DNA from: Verticillium longisporum | Lineage: Eukaryota; Ascomycota; Sordariomycetes; Glomerellales; Plectosphaerellaceae | Direction of reading: 5' to 3' | Length of the DNA: 64,000 nt | NCBI GenBank assembly: GCA_019188255.1 | Contig: JAETXT010000003.1 | Coordinates: 1,550,001 to 1,614,000, forward strand | Shown here: positions 21,431-34,567 of the stretch, piece after piece | How the letters are laid out: each line of letters begins with the position of its first letter | Position numbering within the stretch: position 1 is the first letter of the stretch | Program-made: the position numbers and the translations under genes | The notes under the pieces: generated by a model | Database searches by the model: none | Told to the model about the DNA's origin: nothing | Seen by the model: only the letters and a program-made list of their open reading frames with translations

Positions 21431-24400
21431 GATGATGAGCCGTCAAGGCAGTGCCGCCGAAGATTCTGTATGTGGGAAGCCGGGGTGGATTCGAGAGCAA
21501 GATGCGGGTATATCTAAATGGCTTCAGGCAATGTCGAAGTCCGGAATAGGAAAGCCTGCTGTTCAAGTGTGAAGGCGCTTGCTGAATGAATGTCGAATCT
21601 GAATGCCGAACATCCAACAACATGGACCTTTGATCTAAGGTCCTTATATCAATGCTCGCCCAAGGAGAGAGCCGGTAGGTGAGCTGTAATCGTGGAACTG
21701 AAATAAAGCATCTCCGGTGAGGACTGCGGCTTCCACACGCTAAGCCAATCTAGACTCTGCCACAAGCACTCCTCTGATGTCCCCCCTAGGTGGCCAGGTG
21801 GGACGAGAGATAGAGGAGGCTCCCAACGTGTCCGGAGAAAGGCAAACCGTCCTTATGGGTCTGGGCACTGCGGGAAGTCTGGGGCAACCCGTGGACAGGG
21901 TCGCCTTAGCTGCGGGCTTTGGCGTCGATCACTGATAACAGTGCATAGCCGGAACGTAGGGGGCACGGGATTGAAGTGGCAGGGCGGCACATGCTTGCAG
22001 CTGCGCTCAAATTTTCGTCGAGTCCGGCAACACCGTGCCTTGGAGCTGATTCCGGAGAAGCACAGTCTGATATTGTGCAGGTCAGCCTGTTTTTGATGTC
22101 TCGAGATAGCCAAAGATGCGACTCGAAGAGCAACATAGAGTTCTCCAGCGAGTGCCACCAGCGTGGGATCTCCTGTGTTCTCCTCGCAACCGAGGAAGTT
22201 TGACGATAGGGACAGGACCTCCGGCGAGCGGGTGCCCAGTAGAACGATGAGCAGAACGATGGGCGCGTAACGTCAGTCACCAAGCATTGGTGTCTGTTCC
22301 AAGACTAATCCCCGATGATACAGGCGTTCCTGATGCAATAGCGATCTAGGGAGCGCTACGAGACGGGCACCAACAAAGGAGGCCGTGGTGGGAAACGGGC
22401 GCTTCAGAACAGTCCTTGCCTTTCTGGGGCGCGGCTGGGAGTCCATAGTTGGGCCCCTTGGGCGATATCGCTGACTATCTGAAGGATTCCATTGGCCATG
22501 GCAAGAGATTCTGTATCCGACGTGGGACAGACACAAGGAAAACGGGCGACCCAAGGGACGAAACAGAGGCGCTCGGGAGCTTATCAGTGTATCTCTGGAA
22601 TCTGTAGATAGGCATGTCGTCTCAGGGTTGCCAGAGCTGGATGAGAGGAGGTTGAGAGGCCGGGATCCACCCTGGCCAAGAGATAAGGGGATCCGGGACG
22701 CTGACTGGCCACAGTGGCTGACAAGGACAGACATCGGTGCTTTGTCGCCTGGTTGCCGGATTCGACCAGGCTCGTGTCCCTCAGCCTCCGGTATCATCCT
22801 TCTAGCGCCCCTCCCCTGTCTAGCTGGTCATGATGGAAGGGAGGCGCACCTCTTGTTCTCATGGGGTTCAGGTCCTCCTTCGAGCCACCGTCGCGGCGTT
22901 GGGTGTCCAGAGGGCGGCCGCTGGGTATTCCCGGAACCATGAACAAAAGCCGCATCTAGGTTTCGAGTCAGTGTCTAGTTCCCGACGACCACTCGCACGA
23001 CGACTCATGCTAGATCAGATGCAGTTCCGTCGAGAATGATGATGGATTTTTCGGATTCAGCCAGTCTCTGGCTTCTGATGGCTTTCTACGCAGCATGGTC
23101 ATGGCGATGGCTCGTGGTGTTCATGCGTATGATGGTGGTATGATGGATGATAAGCCAGGGCTCTGACAGCAAGATAAGGTTGCGTGGGGCCAAGTCGATC
23201 AAGTGCCTCGCTGACTGCCTAGACGGCAATGGACGGGTCAGGTACGTACCCAGGCTTGCCAGGTACTCCTCCCTTAGTCAGCCCCTCTACCCCAAAGCAC
23301 CTTCCCCCCACGTCCCAGATCTCCGGCATTGCTCTTTCAGGGGCAGGAGTGAGGGGACCAGACCCTGAGATCCAGATCCTTAATGAAGACATTTCCTTCT
23401 TCTCCTTTCTCGATTTCAAGCCATCTTCCATATCTGATGCATCGTACCCAAGTTCGTGGCAATCGCAACCCGGAACCCTCCCCGACTACCATGACAACCC
23501 CCATCGCGCGAATCCCACTGTCATCACCGATACCGCCGATACCCGTATCTCACTGCGGGCGTTCTGCGGCTCCGTCGACGCCGGCACGTGGGACAGGTGG
23601 AGGCCGAACTCTGCTCCGCGGAGATACAAAACCCGTCCCTTATCCCACCTCCATGCGAACTGTCCACCACAGAACCGAAGCCCCTCCAAACTCCAAACCA
23701 CCCTTCAGGCCGCCTGCCCTCGCTCAGCCCAAGACGGTCCAGCGCCATGCTTAGGGGTCCGACAGCGGGAGTGGCGTGGGTGTGGCCAGGAACTTTCGAT
23801 TTGGTCGGCCCCCAATGCGTTTTGCCTTCGCACCAGGACGCACACAGCATACATAGAGAGGGAGACCAGCAGCGCGCGCCGCCCCTGCCACATGTCATCG
23901 AGAAACAGTACACCTCGGCGTCCAACCCGGTTGGGTCTAACACGAGGCCTATCGGTCCGGCGACGCGACCTTGTCAGCGGTTGCAGTCTGGTCTGACGCG
24001 TTGTCTGCTACATTGTGGCCCGATCGGGCTGTGACAAGTCTGATGGAACAAAAGAAAACTGGCCCCTTGCCCCTCGTCCATGATACGTGACTACGCGTGT
24101 TGATTCTGTAGACTCACCATCATCACTCATGCCAGGACAGATATCACATCGCGACCCTTGCATCCATAACAACTTGGTCATAATGTCGTTGAAAATGCAA
24201 CTCTGCTGGAGAATCGTTCGAGAGAGAAAAAAAAAAGGCATTACGAATGCGCCGTGCCCTTTTTTTCTTCGCCGCCCCATGATGATGCTGTTCAGGCATA
24301 CTTTGCCATGCCCCCCTTGAAGACGCCAAACCATAATGACCACCGCTCTTTTCATGAATACAGCCTGGGAGGCCCCAAATGACAGCCGTGCTCGTCGTAT

Positions 24401-24446
24401 CTACAGCACTCGTGATATGTGTCCTTCTCTCCGTCTCCGCCTTCAC
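21431..24446. other. 3-kb gene-free stretch upstream of the nitrate transporter
   Basis: This interval should hold the nitrate transporter promoter on its left and the 3' flank of the RecQ gene on its right. I looked for the NirA-type CTCCGHGG octamer and found only near misses. GATA sequences occur, for example near 21807 and 22105. An open frame of 255 codons at 23229-23996 exists but overlaps open frames in other registers and has no recognisable content. A ggtacgtacccaggc patch is near 23240. Confidence 0.35.
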
Positions 24447-27400
24447 TCAGGTCGGCATCAGCCCAATACCACTGCCCCCCGACTTGCCTCCACCCCTATA
24501 GGCATAGCTTGAGATGAGAGCAGACCGGGAGGCGCCCGATGTCGCAGCAGAACCCCCGCCTCGCGCGCTGCCCGAGGCCCTGCGCTTCGTCACGCCGCTG
24601 CCTCTGCTGCTGCTGCCTCGCCTCGTGTATTCGGACGATTGTTTCCGTGAACCGCTGGCCTTCCTGCTGCCTCCACGGCTGCCCGCTCGAAAGCCACCGC
24701 GACGCCCACCGCCACCGCGGTACGAGCCCCCTCGAGGGCCTGCGGTGGCCCCAAATCTCGACTCCCACGCACGTGCTGCCTTGGGGGAAGGAACCTCAGG
24801 CTCCGATTCATCGTGCTCCAAAGCCCCGCGGAAATACTTTGAAGGCTGGTCCCGTTCCTCATCATCGAGATCCTCCGTCTCGTCGCCGTCTTCATCGCTG
24901 ATAGTGATGGCGTCAGCGCCTTGGCCAGCATACAAAGCCGATCCCTCGGCGTCGTCTTGCTCGTCTGCTTGCTCGTAGAGTGACTCGCAGCTCTTGATGA
25001 GCGGCAGGAACTTGCTGCCAAACTTAGTGACGCGTTCGGCATCAATGCCGGAAATCGCCCGCATCTTGGCCAACGTTGTCGTGCGGTTGATGGCCATCTC
25101 CCTCAGTATAGCTTCCGAGAATAACGGTTTCCGCAGCTGTTGCTGGTTACGTAGCTTCTCTTCCAGCACCTTGGCGTCTCGAACAAAGTTTTCGATGAGA
25201 TCCTGCTGCCAGTCCTCGAGTTCGCGCAAGCGATCCTCCTGCGAGATACGAGGTCCGAGCGGGACAGCGACTTTGCGTCTCCTGGCCGCCGGCCTTGGCT
25301 CGAATCCGTCATCGGACTCGTCGTCTGAAACGACAAATTCATCCCTCTCGTAGCCGTTGACGTGAGTGTCGGCATCTCTTTCTTCAGAATCACTCTCTTC
25401 ATCGAGCACCACATTCTTCCCCTGTGCTCTTCGTGTAGTTTTGCCCGTGGCTGGGGAGGAAACGTTGGTCGATGGCGGAAGCCGCGACTGACCAGGCATG
25501 GGCTTGTCTCCACCATCTGCTGAATCTTTCTTCGTTCGCTTGCGCGGCTTCGGTGCCGATGATTCCTTATCCTTATTGGAAACCTTGACCGACATCATCA
25601 ACTTGCTGCGACCGCTGATGTACTTGTTGGCGTTGACGCCCACCTACTCATTTCGTCAGTGATCCATGCCCTCTTTCTTGATGGAGCACCCAGCATTCGA
25701 CTCACATAGATGTACTGTATCGCTATTTTGGCATGCTTGTTAAATGTGTTCTCCTCCCGGAGAGCAGATTCGGCAAGGAGCTTGTCCACTAGTCTCTCAA
25801 TCTCATGCTTTGCCAAGCGACCTTTGACAAAGCCGTGGTTGTCGTCGAGATTGTTGTCAATCGTCTTTGGACGCTTCTTGCCGAGCAGGATATCCGCACA
25901 CTGATTGATAGTCAGGTACTTGTGCGCCTTGATCGTCTCAATAACGGCAATGGCGAACTCGCTGAAATCCCGCTCCTCAAACACGCCCTTGTGAAGACAG
26001 TTGTCGCAAGTCTTGTTACAGTCCGCGACATTGAATGCTTCGCCAAAGTAGCGGAGAATTGTAACTCGACGACAGTCTTTCTGATCATCACAGTACGTCG
26101 ACATGCGGTTCAGCATGCCTCGCTGCCGCTCCTTTTGTTCCTCGCTGCCGTCACCGTCATTGATCATCTTCTTCAGGGTGAAGACGTCGCCGTACCCAAA
26201 GTACAGAATACAATCGGACGGTTTACCGTCTCTGCCCGCACGTCCGGTCTCTTGATAGTACCCTTCAAGACTTTTGGGAAGAGAGTGATGAATGACAAAT
26301 CGCACGTCAGGCTTGTCAATGCCCATTCCGAAAGCAATAGTGGCAACCACTACCTTGATGCTGCCCTTTTGCCATCTTCTCTGGACATTCCACTTCTCCT
26401 CAGGCTTCATAGCCGCGTGGTAATGGCTTGCAGAGATGCCATAACTGTCGCGAAGCTTCGTGGCCACGTCCTCTGTGTTCTTGCGCGACAAGACGTAGAT
26501 GATACCCGTCTGGTTATTATACTTGCTTTGGATCAGTTGAGCAATTGTTTCGATTAGGCCTTTCTCCTTCCTCTCGACAGCATACGTCAGATTCGGCCGA
26601 TTAAAACTTTGCGTAAAGACTTGGCACTTGTCAATCTGCAGATTGTGCTGGATATCCACGATAACATTCGTGGTGGCAGTAGCAGTCAGGGCAATGATGG
26701 GCACGCTGGGATAGTTACTGCGCAGCTTGAACAGGTCTTTGTAGTCGGGTCGGAAGTCATGACCCCACTGGCTAACGCAGTGTGCCTCGTCCACGACGAA
26801 ACGCGCCAGTTTCTGGTTCCGATAGACGTTCGCGAGTGCACGCTCAAATTGTGCGCTAGCGTTGAGCATCTCAGGACTGACGTAAAGCATCGTGAACTGA
26901 TGATCGGGATACGGGCTGTTCATGAATTCCAATATCTCTCGTCGAGCTGGGGCCTGAATGGCACTGCTGAAAGCCTTAGCCTTGATGCCAAGCGCCGTGA
27001 GATGGTCGACTTGGTCCTGCATCAGACTGAGTAGTGGCGAAACGACAACAGTGATGCCTTTCGTCTTCCCGCTAGTGACCACGGCCGGCAATTGGTAGCA
27101 CAGGGATTTACCTCCGCCAGTTGGCATGAGAACGAATGCGTCTTTACCAGCTAGCGTCGCGTTGATGGCTTCTAGCTGGTTGGTCCGGAAGCCACGCATT
27201 CTGAACCTGTCCTTCAGGGCCTTGGTCACGTCCTCGGACCAACGATGTTTCAGTAACTCGGCAGGAATCGATGCCTTCAGGACTGCAGCCTCCCGTTTCT
27301 TCGGCACAGCCTTGGGTTTTGATGAAGTGACCGCATTTCCTGACGTTTTGGCGAGAATCGGACGCCGGCTGAGCATGTCATTGGACGGCATTTCGTTCGT

Positions 27401-29650
27401 CTCGTGTGCTTCTGCCATGGCAACCATGGCATCATCATCGTCAAAGCCGTCGCTAAACGTGTCGGGCCTAGACGACGGTTTCGCTGAAGTTCCATCACTA
27501 GGCTTGAACGCTGAAACAGCTGAAAATGATGGCGTCATTGCACTCAAGTCGGATTCTTCAATGTCGTCGAAGAAGTCTTCAGCGTCATCTTCTACAAGGA
27601 TGTGCCCAGCTGGTGCTCGATCATACGAAACCTGGGAATCTTTAGGAGTCCGTGTGGATGTTCGTGGAAATGGAGGAGGAGATGTCTGTCTGCATTGTGG
27701 CGCAGAAGAGAATTGGGTTTGCTGGATGACTTCAGTGCATGGTAACGCATTTCGGGAGTGTACTTTTTGACCAGCGCCTGGGTGGGATGGCTGTGTGTTG
27801 AGAATGACCGAATCTTTGAAATGCACGGTTGGCTTTTGGGTGCGCTCATGTTCAGCCATAAAGTCGGCATCGATACCCGCTGCTGAAAGGAGCGGTAGAT
27901 ATGTCTGCTCGAGAGCCTTGATGCTGTCGGAGATATCGTCCAAACGACTCTCATCATCATCGGTATCGAGGCCAGCATCGTATGCTTCGGCTAGCTGAAC
28001 AGCGAGCAATTGACGCTCGTCCTGAAGGGGCTTAAGCTGCTCAGCGACAGCTTGGACGCTTTTGAGCGCTTCTTTCTGTGCAAGCAGGACCTTCTTCTCG
28101 CTTTTTACCTTCTGGCGGTCTTCTTTTGTCCCGCCTTGTTTGAGGAGTATGCCAAAGGCTTCACTATTCTTGGTGATTCGTGTCTCTAAGCTTTTCGTCT
28201 TTGACTCCAAGACCAACTCCGTCCTGAGAAACCATTCTAGGACGGCGGGATCAGGATCACCTGGAATCTGCGAACCAACTAGAGGCCCCGACGACTGCGA
28301 CTGAGATATTGGTCTTGATGATGCCTCCTGCTTTGCAGGCAGAGTTGGGGCCGCCATTTTCGTAATTGGGGCGACTTGAACAAGCTCAGCTCGAGAGGGT
28401 GTTTCCAGGGCCATCAGCTCATCATCGGTCGTAGGCGACTGTATAGCTCTCAACACATCATGATCTTGCTGAGCGATAGAGACATGTCGACTCGGGGGTG
28501 TGATCAATTCGTCATTAGGCTCGTCGTCGTCTGAGTCCTGGATAATCCGGCGTTTCTTGACCAAGGCGGGCGCTGGCGTGCCCTTAACCTGACAAGCATC
28601 AGGCGTTGAGTCCACAGGCTCACCTGTGTTGGGCGAGGACGATAGGACGAGCGCTTTGCTTGGCGTTCTTCCCAGATATTGATCGTGATGAGAAAGAGGC
28701 ATGGGTCGTCTGGGCGTGCCAGGATTGCCATCGTCACTAATTTGTCGATATGTTTTCTGAATTCGGTTCGTTGAAGGGCGCACGGCTTGGTCGTGTGTCT
28801 CCAGCAAGCTCGGAGTGGTGATTTTTGTGACCTTGGTCGCTTTGCTGCTCTTCGGAGCAGGAGTCTCGAGTATGTCGTAAAGGTCGGGAAACTCATCATC
28901 CGAATTGAAATCATCCATGTCGGCAACATCCATACTCTTCCTCTTCTGGCCCCTGTGTGACAGCGGCTCCGACCTCTTGCCGTGCTCTTCGTTCCAAATC
29001 TTGACTTCATCGCCAAAGTTGATTGAATCCGGGGAGATGATTGTATCGTCCCCTGTGAGATCCATCACATCGGATAGGTCAAAGTCATCCAGGTTTGGCA
29101 AGTCCCGTGTTGGCGTTTGGCTAGTCTTGATGTTAGGACGCACAGCTTGCGGAGCCGTGAGTGACCTGGTCGCTGTTCGCTTGCTCTGCGAGACTGGCTC
29201 ACGCTTGGCAGGGACGGGGGAACGCAGGCTATGACCCGCATGCTGTTCTTCGAGTTGAGCTTTGTATGCCCGTTGCAAAGCACCGCCGGCGCTTGTCGAA
29301 GGGTCAGGCGTGGGGAGTTGTTGATTTTTGCTCAATAAGGATGGCTTGTGAGGCTTCGACGCCGACATCAATTTGGCCATGTCCTCGTGAGCGTTCGGTG
29401 CCCCTCCGGGATCCCGAACAGTATGTTTCGGCGTATCGTTAGCATGAGCGGCAGCTGCTATTTCGTTCGGTGCGGAGTGCGCTCGCTTGACGGCAATATT
29501 GGACAGAGTCGACTTGGTCTCGAAGCTTGCGGGCTTCAGTTGGGACTGCGACAAGCTAAGGCTCTGAGGGTAGCTGGGACATGTAGGTTTCGTGATGGCG
29601 ACGTTGCTCAAGAGCCAAGCAAGATGGTCTCCGAGGTTGTTCCGCGTCAT
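24447..29650 (-). CDS. RecQ-family DNA helicase, QDE-3/Sgs1/BLM type
   Basis: This is an ATP-dependent 3'-5' DNA helicase that dissolves recombination intermediates with topoisomerase III and Rmi1 in the nucleus; the Neurospora homologue QDE-3 also acts in quelling. The exons are 25706-29650 and 24447-25643 (62-nt intron), giving 1713 residues. The first 820 residues are disordered and rich in Ser, Thr and acidic residues. The helicase core follows: FRTNQLEAINATL, Walker A PTGGGKSLCYQ (near residue 847), DEAHCVSQWGHDF (near 954), ALTATATTNV, and the motif VI segment YYQETGRAGRDGK. The zinc-binding Cys residues in CRRVTILRYFGEAF and CNKTCDNC come near residue 1210, then the RQC winged helix. 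The HRDC domain lies in exon 2 around ILREMAINRTTTLAKM. The tail is RGG-rich, with repeated RGG and GGRR units. The frame is intact throughout. NOP14 lies directly upstream on the same strand. Confidence 0.95.
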
Positions 29651-30119
29651 GAAGTCGGCGAAGAAACATTTGATGGTATATGTGCCGGCATTGGACGAGA
29701 GTGGAGGCTTTTTGCCTTCAGCGGTCGGTTCGCTGCTGGTGAATTACGGCGTTGTGCCTCGACGTTCCTCGTAAAGTGGTCCACGTGAACCGGAGGCAAG
29801 TCGCGTCGGTGGGGTTAAGTCTGCCTTGAAGCGCGTTTCCTTGGTCATTGCCAAACATTCTCGTGTTCACGTGACTTGGCGAGGACGGTCTTCGCCCCAG
29901 CAGTCCCTACGGCCTTGCTCATTTAGGTACCTAAGGTGGTACCTTAGACAGTTATCCTAGCATCTGGCACGGCGTGTTACTTTTCCACAAGCAGCTTGAA
30001 CGAAGTGGCTCCAAATGACAAGTGATATTTGAATAAACAAGATGCAGAGGACTCGCAATCCTGAACCCCGATAAGGTAACTCCAATAGACAGCCCTCCCC
30101 GCTGCAATCCAGCCACTGC
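29651..30119. other. Intergenic region, RecQ promoter
   Basis: This 469-bp interval separates the NOP14 stop from the RecQ start on the same strand. It contains a conspicuous palindromic patch at 29924-29947 with TAGGTACCTAAGGT and GGTACCTTAG elements, which recur elsewhere in the window. Confidence 0.4.
29924..29947. repeat. Palindromic GGTACCTAAGG-type element
   Basis: The patch holds taggtacctaaggt followed at once by ggtaccttag, each containing the palindrome AGGTACCT or its half. Similar patches occur at 12973-13010, 33335-33363, 37840-37895 and 42972-42986, always between genes. I take it for a dispersed short intergenic sequence family; the function is unknown. Confidence 0.6.
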
Positions 30120-33100
30120 CTACCTGCTGCTTCTCGCTTTCTTTCTGCCCTCCCTCTCCCTCTCGTATGCATTCGCCTCCCGACCTTCTTCGTTCTGAAT
30201 CTCGGCCACGAGCCTCTTGTATTTCTTCTCGTACGCCTCGTCTTTGGCCTTTTTGACCCGCAGGTTCTCGCGCTGCATGAAACGCGCATCCTTGCGGAGC
30301 TCGCGCATGGCACCCTTGCGTTCCCGCTTGTGCTCTGCCCGCAGCTTGGCCAGCTCCGCGCGATCGCGATCGGGGTCGTAGTGCTTGTTGGGGTCGAAAC
30401 TGTCCTCGAACTTGGGAATGCCCATCTTGATGGCAAGCGGGCGATGGTGGTGAAGCTCAAGCGGACGGCGCGCAAGGCGGGCTGAGTTGCTGAGGATGCG
30501 GAGCTTGAGGATTACCTTCTCCAGTTGATCGACCAGCGCAGGAGGCAGCTGCGAGTTCTTTGGCTTTGTGAGCTGAGAAATCATTTCCAGCGCCGGACTA
30601 AACGTCTCGGTGAACGCGCTTGCGGAGGCCCATATATCGGCGGCTGCTGCCAAGAGTTGCGGAGATGCGGCGCTGGCAAAAAATATCAGCATGCAATTCA
30701 GCGTTTCGGACAAAAGCTCAGAACTTACAGAAGTGCAAGCTTGAGCTCTTGGCGCTCTTCCTTCGTCTGCTCCTGTGGAGTGCAGTCCGAAATCTTCAGC
30801 TTGCGAATCGTGCCCTTCTTCGTGCTCAAAAGTCTCACATCCGCTGCAGGCTCGTGTACTGGGAAAGTCCCTGGCCATGAAGCCTTCTGCGGTGCTACCG
30901 CGGCGATTGTGTTGAGGCAGACGTTCTATTACGTGTCAGAATCTAAATGTTGGGGAAAGATTGCCCTAACTTACCATAACTGAAGGCATATATCTCTTCG
31001 AGAAGGCTTGGTACTGAAGAACGAGGGTGGAAAGGTATGCACCTGTCGCCAAGTCGTCGAGGGTCTTCGGTGCTTTCAAACTCAAGTACCGATCAATAGT
31101 CAACATCATTGGTCTGTCATTTTGTCAGTTGCTGTTACGGTGATGTCGGAAATCAAAACCTTACGTGACAACCTGGTGGAAGTGATCCGAGGTAGGGAAC
31201 ATGCCAACGGCGGTAAAAAGGATCAAATCACCAGTATGCAGAGCTTGCGGTCGCTGTTCTTCCATCTCTTTGATGTGATGCCGGAATCGAACAGCTATCT
31301 CAACTGGGAAGAATGTCTTCGCCAGCGAATGAATATGTCGCATAATTTGTTCGATGACCTGGAAAGGCGTGCCTAGTTCGACGTGGTCCATCGCAATGTA
31401 ATCGACGAGCGCAATGGCAAAGTGCTCCAGCTTCTCCTTGTGCCGACTATCAAGTTTCGGGTGGTAGACTGCTCGGATACGTTGCACAATGGTCGGAAGC
31501 TTGTCGATCGGGTACTTTTTGGCCAGCACCACAAAGTCGGAGACCGTCTCAGGGCAAGGAAAGGTGTATGGCAGATCGGAGGCGTCAACTTTGCCGTTCG
31601 CTGGTGCTCCTGTGGTGAAGATGTTACTCCTCGTTTCAGACTCGTTCAAAAGGCCTTTGGTGAATTCGTCATCAGACTCGTCGGCTTCCTCTTGCTCGTC
31701 GCCAGACAAATCTGTTTCCTCCTCCAGATCGCTCTCGGCAATGTCGAGGTCGGAGCCGCTGGCCACAAGATCATCGTCGATGAAGAAATCGTCCTCGTCA
31801 CCTCCAAGCTCATCAGCAGACGGACGCCCCTTCGAACGGCCCTTGGATGCCTGCACTCCCTTTCCGAGACCAAAATCTTCCTCTGGGTCCTCAGTAAAGA
31901 ACTGGAAAGCAGGCTCCTCAACTGGTTCCTCGTTGATCTTGTCGTCCTCGCTTTCGTTGTCGTCATCAGAGACGGACTCTCCCCTCATGCGCTTTTGGCG
32001 GTCAGACTCCAGTTTCTTGAGTCTCGTCACCTCTTCCTCCGCCTTCTCCTCATCCGTCTTGGTCCTCTCGGTGGGCTTCGATCGCTTGTCAAGGATGAGT
32101 TGTTTCAGCCTGCGGTCGAAGTCCTTGTCGAACGCAGCCTTTTCCATGCCTGCAACGAGCTGAGGCGGCTTATCGTCCTTGGGGACATTCTTGCGCACGC
32201 GAGCTGCCAACAGCATCTGCAGCTCAGGGAGCTCTTTGTCCAGCTGGCCGCGAAGCTCTTCGTCTTCATCCTTGGCAACTTGTCGTTCGTACCTGTGAGA
32301 AGAACGGGGTCAGTAGCCGTATCGACAGCAGTAGCCAGAGATCAGACGTACTTGTAGGCTTTGGACTTGGCGATGACCTCTTCCATGACCTCCTTCTTGC
32401 TCTTCTTCCTCTCCGGTTCGCCCTCGCCACCCTCCCCTTCCTCATCAGCCTCGGCATCTCGGATGCGCTTGAGCGCCCGCTTGCGAGCCTCTGCCAGGCC
32501 TTCGTCATCGTCCGAGTCGAGATCGTCCTCGTCAAAGTCGTCAACCAGTTGCGTATCCAGAGTCAAGGCCTCGCCGCCGTGAGTGAGCTCGCCCAGAGGC
32601 TCAGCCTCCTCGAGGTCGAAGAGGTTCGTCTTCTTGTGGGACCTCTGCTTCTCGCGGGCGAAACGCTCCAGCATCTTCTCCTCCTCCGCCATGTTGGGGT
32701 CGCTTTCACCGAATCGTCGATCGAGGATACCTCCGACCTTGTTGCGCCTCTGCATCTCGAGCAGGAGTGTGTCCCGGCGCCGCTGCTCTGCCGCAGTCGT
32801 GGAGGCCACCGGACGGCCGGCAATTCCCTTGGCGGCATTGCCGGTAGGTGGGCGATTGGTCGTCACCTCAAACTTGGGGCCTCGGGCATTGTGCTTCAAG
32901 TCGAATGGGTTAAACTGCTCCCGGATCTGGTTGAGGGCTTCGGTTCGGTTCAGGCGCTTGTCGTTCTTCGCCTTGCCGTCGTTCGCAATCTGGCGCTTCT
33001 GCTTCTTGGACTTTTGGGGTCCGGTCAGGCCTTGCTCTGGAGAGGGCAATGTCAGTCGTCAATCCAAAAAGTGATACCCGCAAGAAGATAAGTGTTTACC

Positions 33101-33145
33101 TCTGAGCGAAGACTTCAGTCGTTTGAGATGCGAACCGCCCGCCAT
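30120..33145 (-). CDS. NOP14: NOP14, nucleolar small-subunit processome protein
   Basis: NOP14 is a conserved component of the SSU processome needed for 18S rRNA maturation and 40S assembly in the nucleolus. I place six exons at 33100-33145, 32352-33036, 31165-32292, 30975-31113, 30729-30925 and 30120-30672, totalling 2748 nt (915 residues, the family's size). The start is MAGGSHLKRLKSSLRE. The N-terminal block has FNPFDLKHNARGPKFEV and RNKVGGILDRRFGESDP, then TNLFDLEEAEPLGELTHGG. Long acidic stretches follow (for example near residues 350-450), then the helical core, with LILFTAVGMFPTSDHFHQVV and the segment after it. The C-terminus is basic, with KKARSSR at the end and the conserved GIPKFEDSFDPNKHYDPD. 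All frames join without lesion. The gene is head-to-head with the helical-repeat gene, 343 bp apart. Confidence 0.95.
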
Positions 33146-33488
33146 GTTGAAAAAGTTGTCCGATCACCGACCGAAGTGCTTGTGCATCGCTATTCAGACC
33201 GCGGGTCGCAAACATCTTGAAGAGCCATCCAAAAAAATTGTGAGGGACCCAGGCTTATCTTATCAAATAATGGGGCATTCAATCGGTGCAGGGAATGATG
33301 GATGTCGTAGGGGTGGGGCGCAGTTCCGGGCACTACCTTGGTACCTACCTAGGTACCTAAGGCAATAGCTGGGGTATCTACTTCTGAAGCTCGAGCTTGG
33401 AGCTCCGTCATTGCACCATCAATCATGAACACACTGGAAGCCTTCATAGAACGGAGGCATCGTTTCCCTTGCAAAACACGATGCGGCC
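33146..33488. promoter_or_regulatory. Shared divergent promoter, NOP14 and helical-repeat gene
   Basis: Start codons at 33145 (-) and 33489 (+) are separated by only 343 bp, so both genes must share this interval for initiation. It holds the palindromic patch at 33335-33363 (ggtacctacctaggtacc and a following taaggc). Whether the two genes are co-regulated cannot be seen from sequence alone. Confidence 0.5.
33335..33363. repeat. Palindromic GGTACCTAGG-type element
   Basis: The patch contains overlapping ggtacc, cctagg and aggtacct palindromes within about 30 bp. It belongs to the same dispersed family as the patch at 29924-29947. Confidence 0.6.
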
Positions 33489-34567
33489 ATGACTATGAAC
33501 GACACAATGTCGCTTTCGTCTTTTCTTCGGTTCTGTCGCGACGAGCGCGTCGTGCTCATCGGGATTGGCGCTGCCACCATTAGCATGGTGACGATGATGA
33601 CACAGGCACTGCTGTGGGTGCGCGACGACAACGAAGTCAAGCCGACGCCGCTGAAACCGCAATACATCACTCAGGATACAGAAGAATCGCTACAGCTCGG
33701 AACGCTCGACAAGTTGCTGGCTCATTCGAACTACTCCATCCGCGAAATCGCCAACAAGATCCTGTGCGATCGCGCCGTCAATGACCCAGACACAATTGTA
33801 TACCTACTCTACGATATCACCCGGCCAGACTATGACACACGAATGCGGGCTCTTAGAGCGCTGGCCGCATTGACTGGTCATACTCATGGTACGCCTCCAG
33901 ATCTGACTCCTCATCATAAGTATGGGTTTGCTGATTCGACACAGAAGGGCTGTCAAACCTGAACACCTGGCAAGCGTACACAGCGTTGGTGCGATCACTC
34001 GAGCTCAGCCTTGAAGACGTGGAGCACGAAAGCCTCGACGACAAATATTGGGATGAATACTACCTACGCGATATGGCCGAGAGGTTTTGCCTAATGTTCA
34101 TACTGGAACTCATTAACAAGTATGGCGCCGAGACGCTGGTCAAGGCCAAATTCGTGGAGAAGTGGTTGGCGAAGCAAAAATGGGGCGAGAGCGAGGATGA
34201 GCGGCGCGAAAACTTCACCTACTACCTGGATCACAAGAGAAACCGGATCGTCGACATTGTCACGAGGATAGCGCACACGGCCGAGGGTAGCAAAGCGCTG
34301 AACGCGTGCAACCTGCCCGTGTCCAAGTTTCATGTCACCATTGCGGCGGAGACGGAGGAAGGGTTTCTTGTCGCCCTGCAGCCGGCTGTGCGTGAGACGG
34401 ACGTCGACGATGACCAGGCGGCGGAGAATGTGCCCAGAAGCAGAGATCACTCCGCAGAGGAACAACGACTTCGACGCCAGCATCGAGAGGCCAAGGTTTT
34501 CAATGACGGCACGCGGCCCATTGGGAGAGAAGACATTATCGAGCGCAACAGCGGCTCGCCGCCTTAG
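33489..34567 (+). CDS. Uncharacterised helical-repeat protein with N-terminal membrane segment
   Basis: I recognise this only as a conserved-looking fungal protein. The exons are 33489-33888 and 33945-34567 (56-nt intron), giving 340 residues. Residues about 16-42 (VVLIGIGAATISMVTMMTQALLW) are hydrophobic enough for one membrane anchor, preceded by a short polar start, a layout common in mitochondrial or ER tail-in proteins. After it, LDKLLAHSNYSIREIANKI and TRMRALRALAALTGH look like paired helices of an armadillo/HEAT-like fold. The middle part contains YWDEYYLRDMAERFCLMF and the C-terminal part is charged and probably disordered. An alternative start is the Met at 33495. The gene shares a 343-bp divergent promoter with NOP14. 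I assign no function. Confidence 0.75.

Noticed and set aside
21431..21900. NirA-type CTCCGHGG sites upstream of the nitrate transporter
   Set aside because: Only partial matches such as ctccggtgag were found, so no site is listed.
23229..23996. 255-codon open frame in the nitrate transporter-RecQ interval
   Set aside because: It overlaps three other open frames, has no recognisable motif and a composition of Pro, Ser, Arg and Thr typical of non-coding GC-rich DNA. It could be an orphan gene but I cannot support it.
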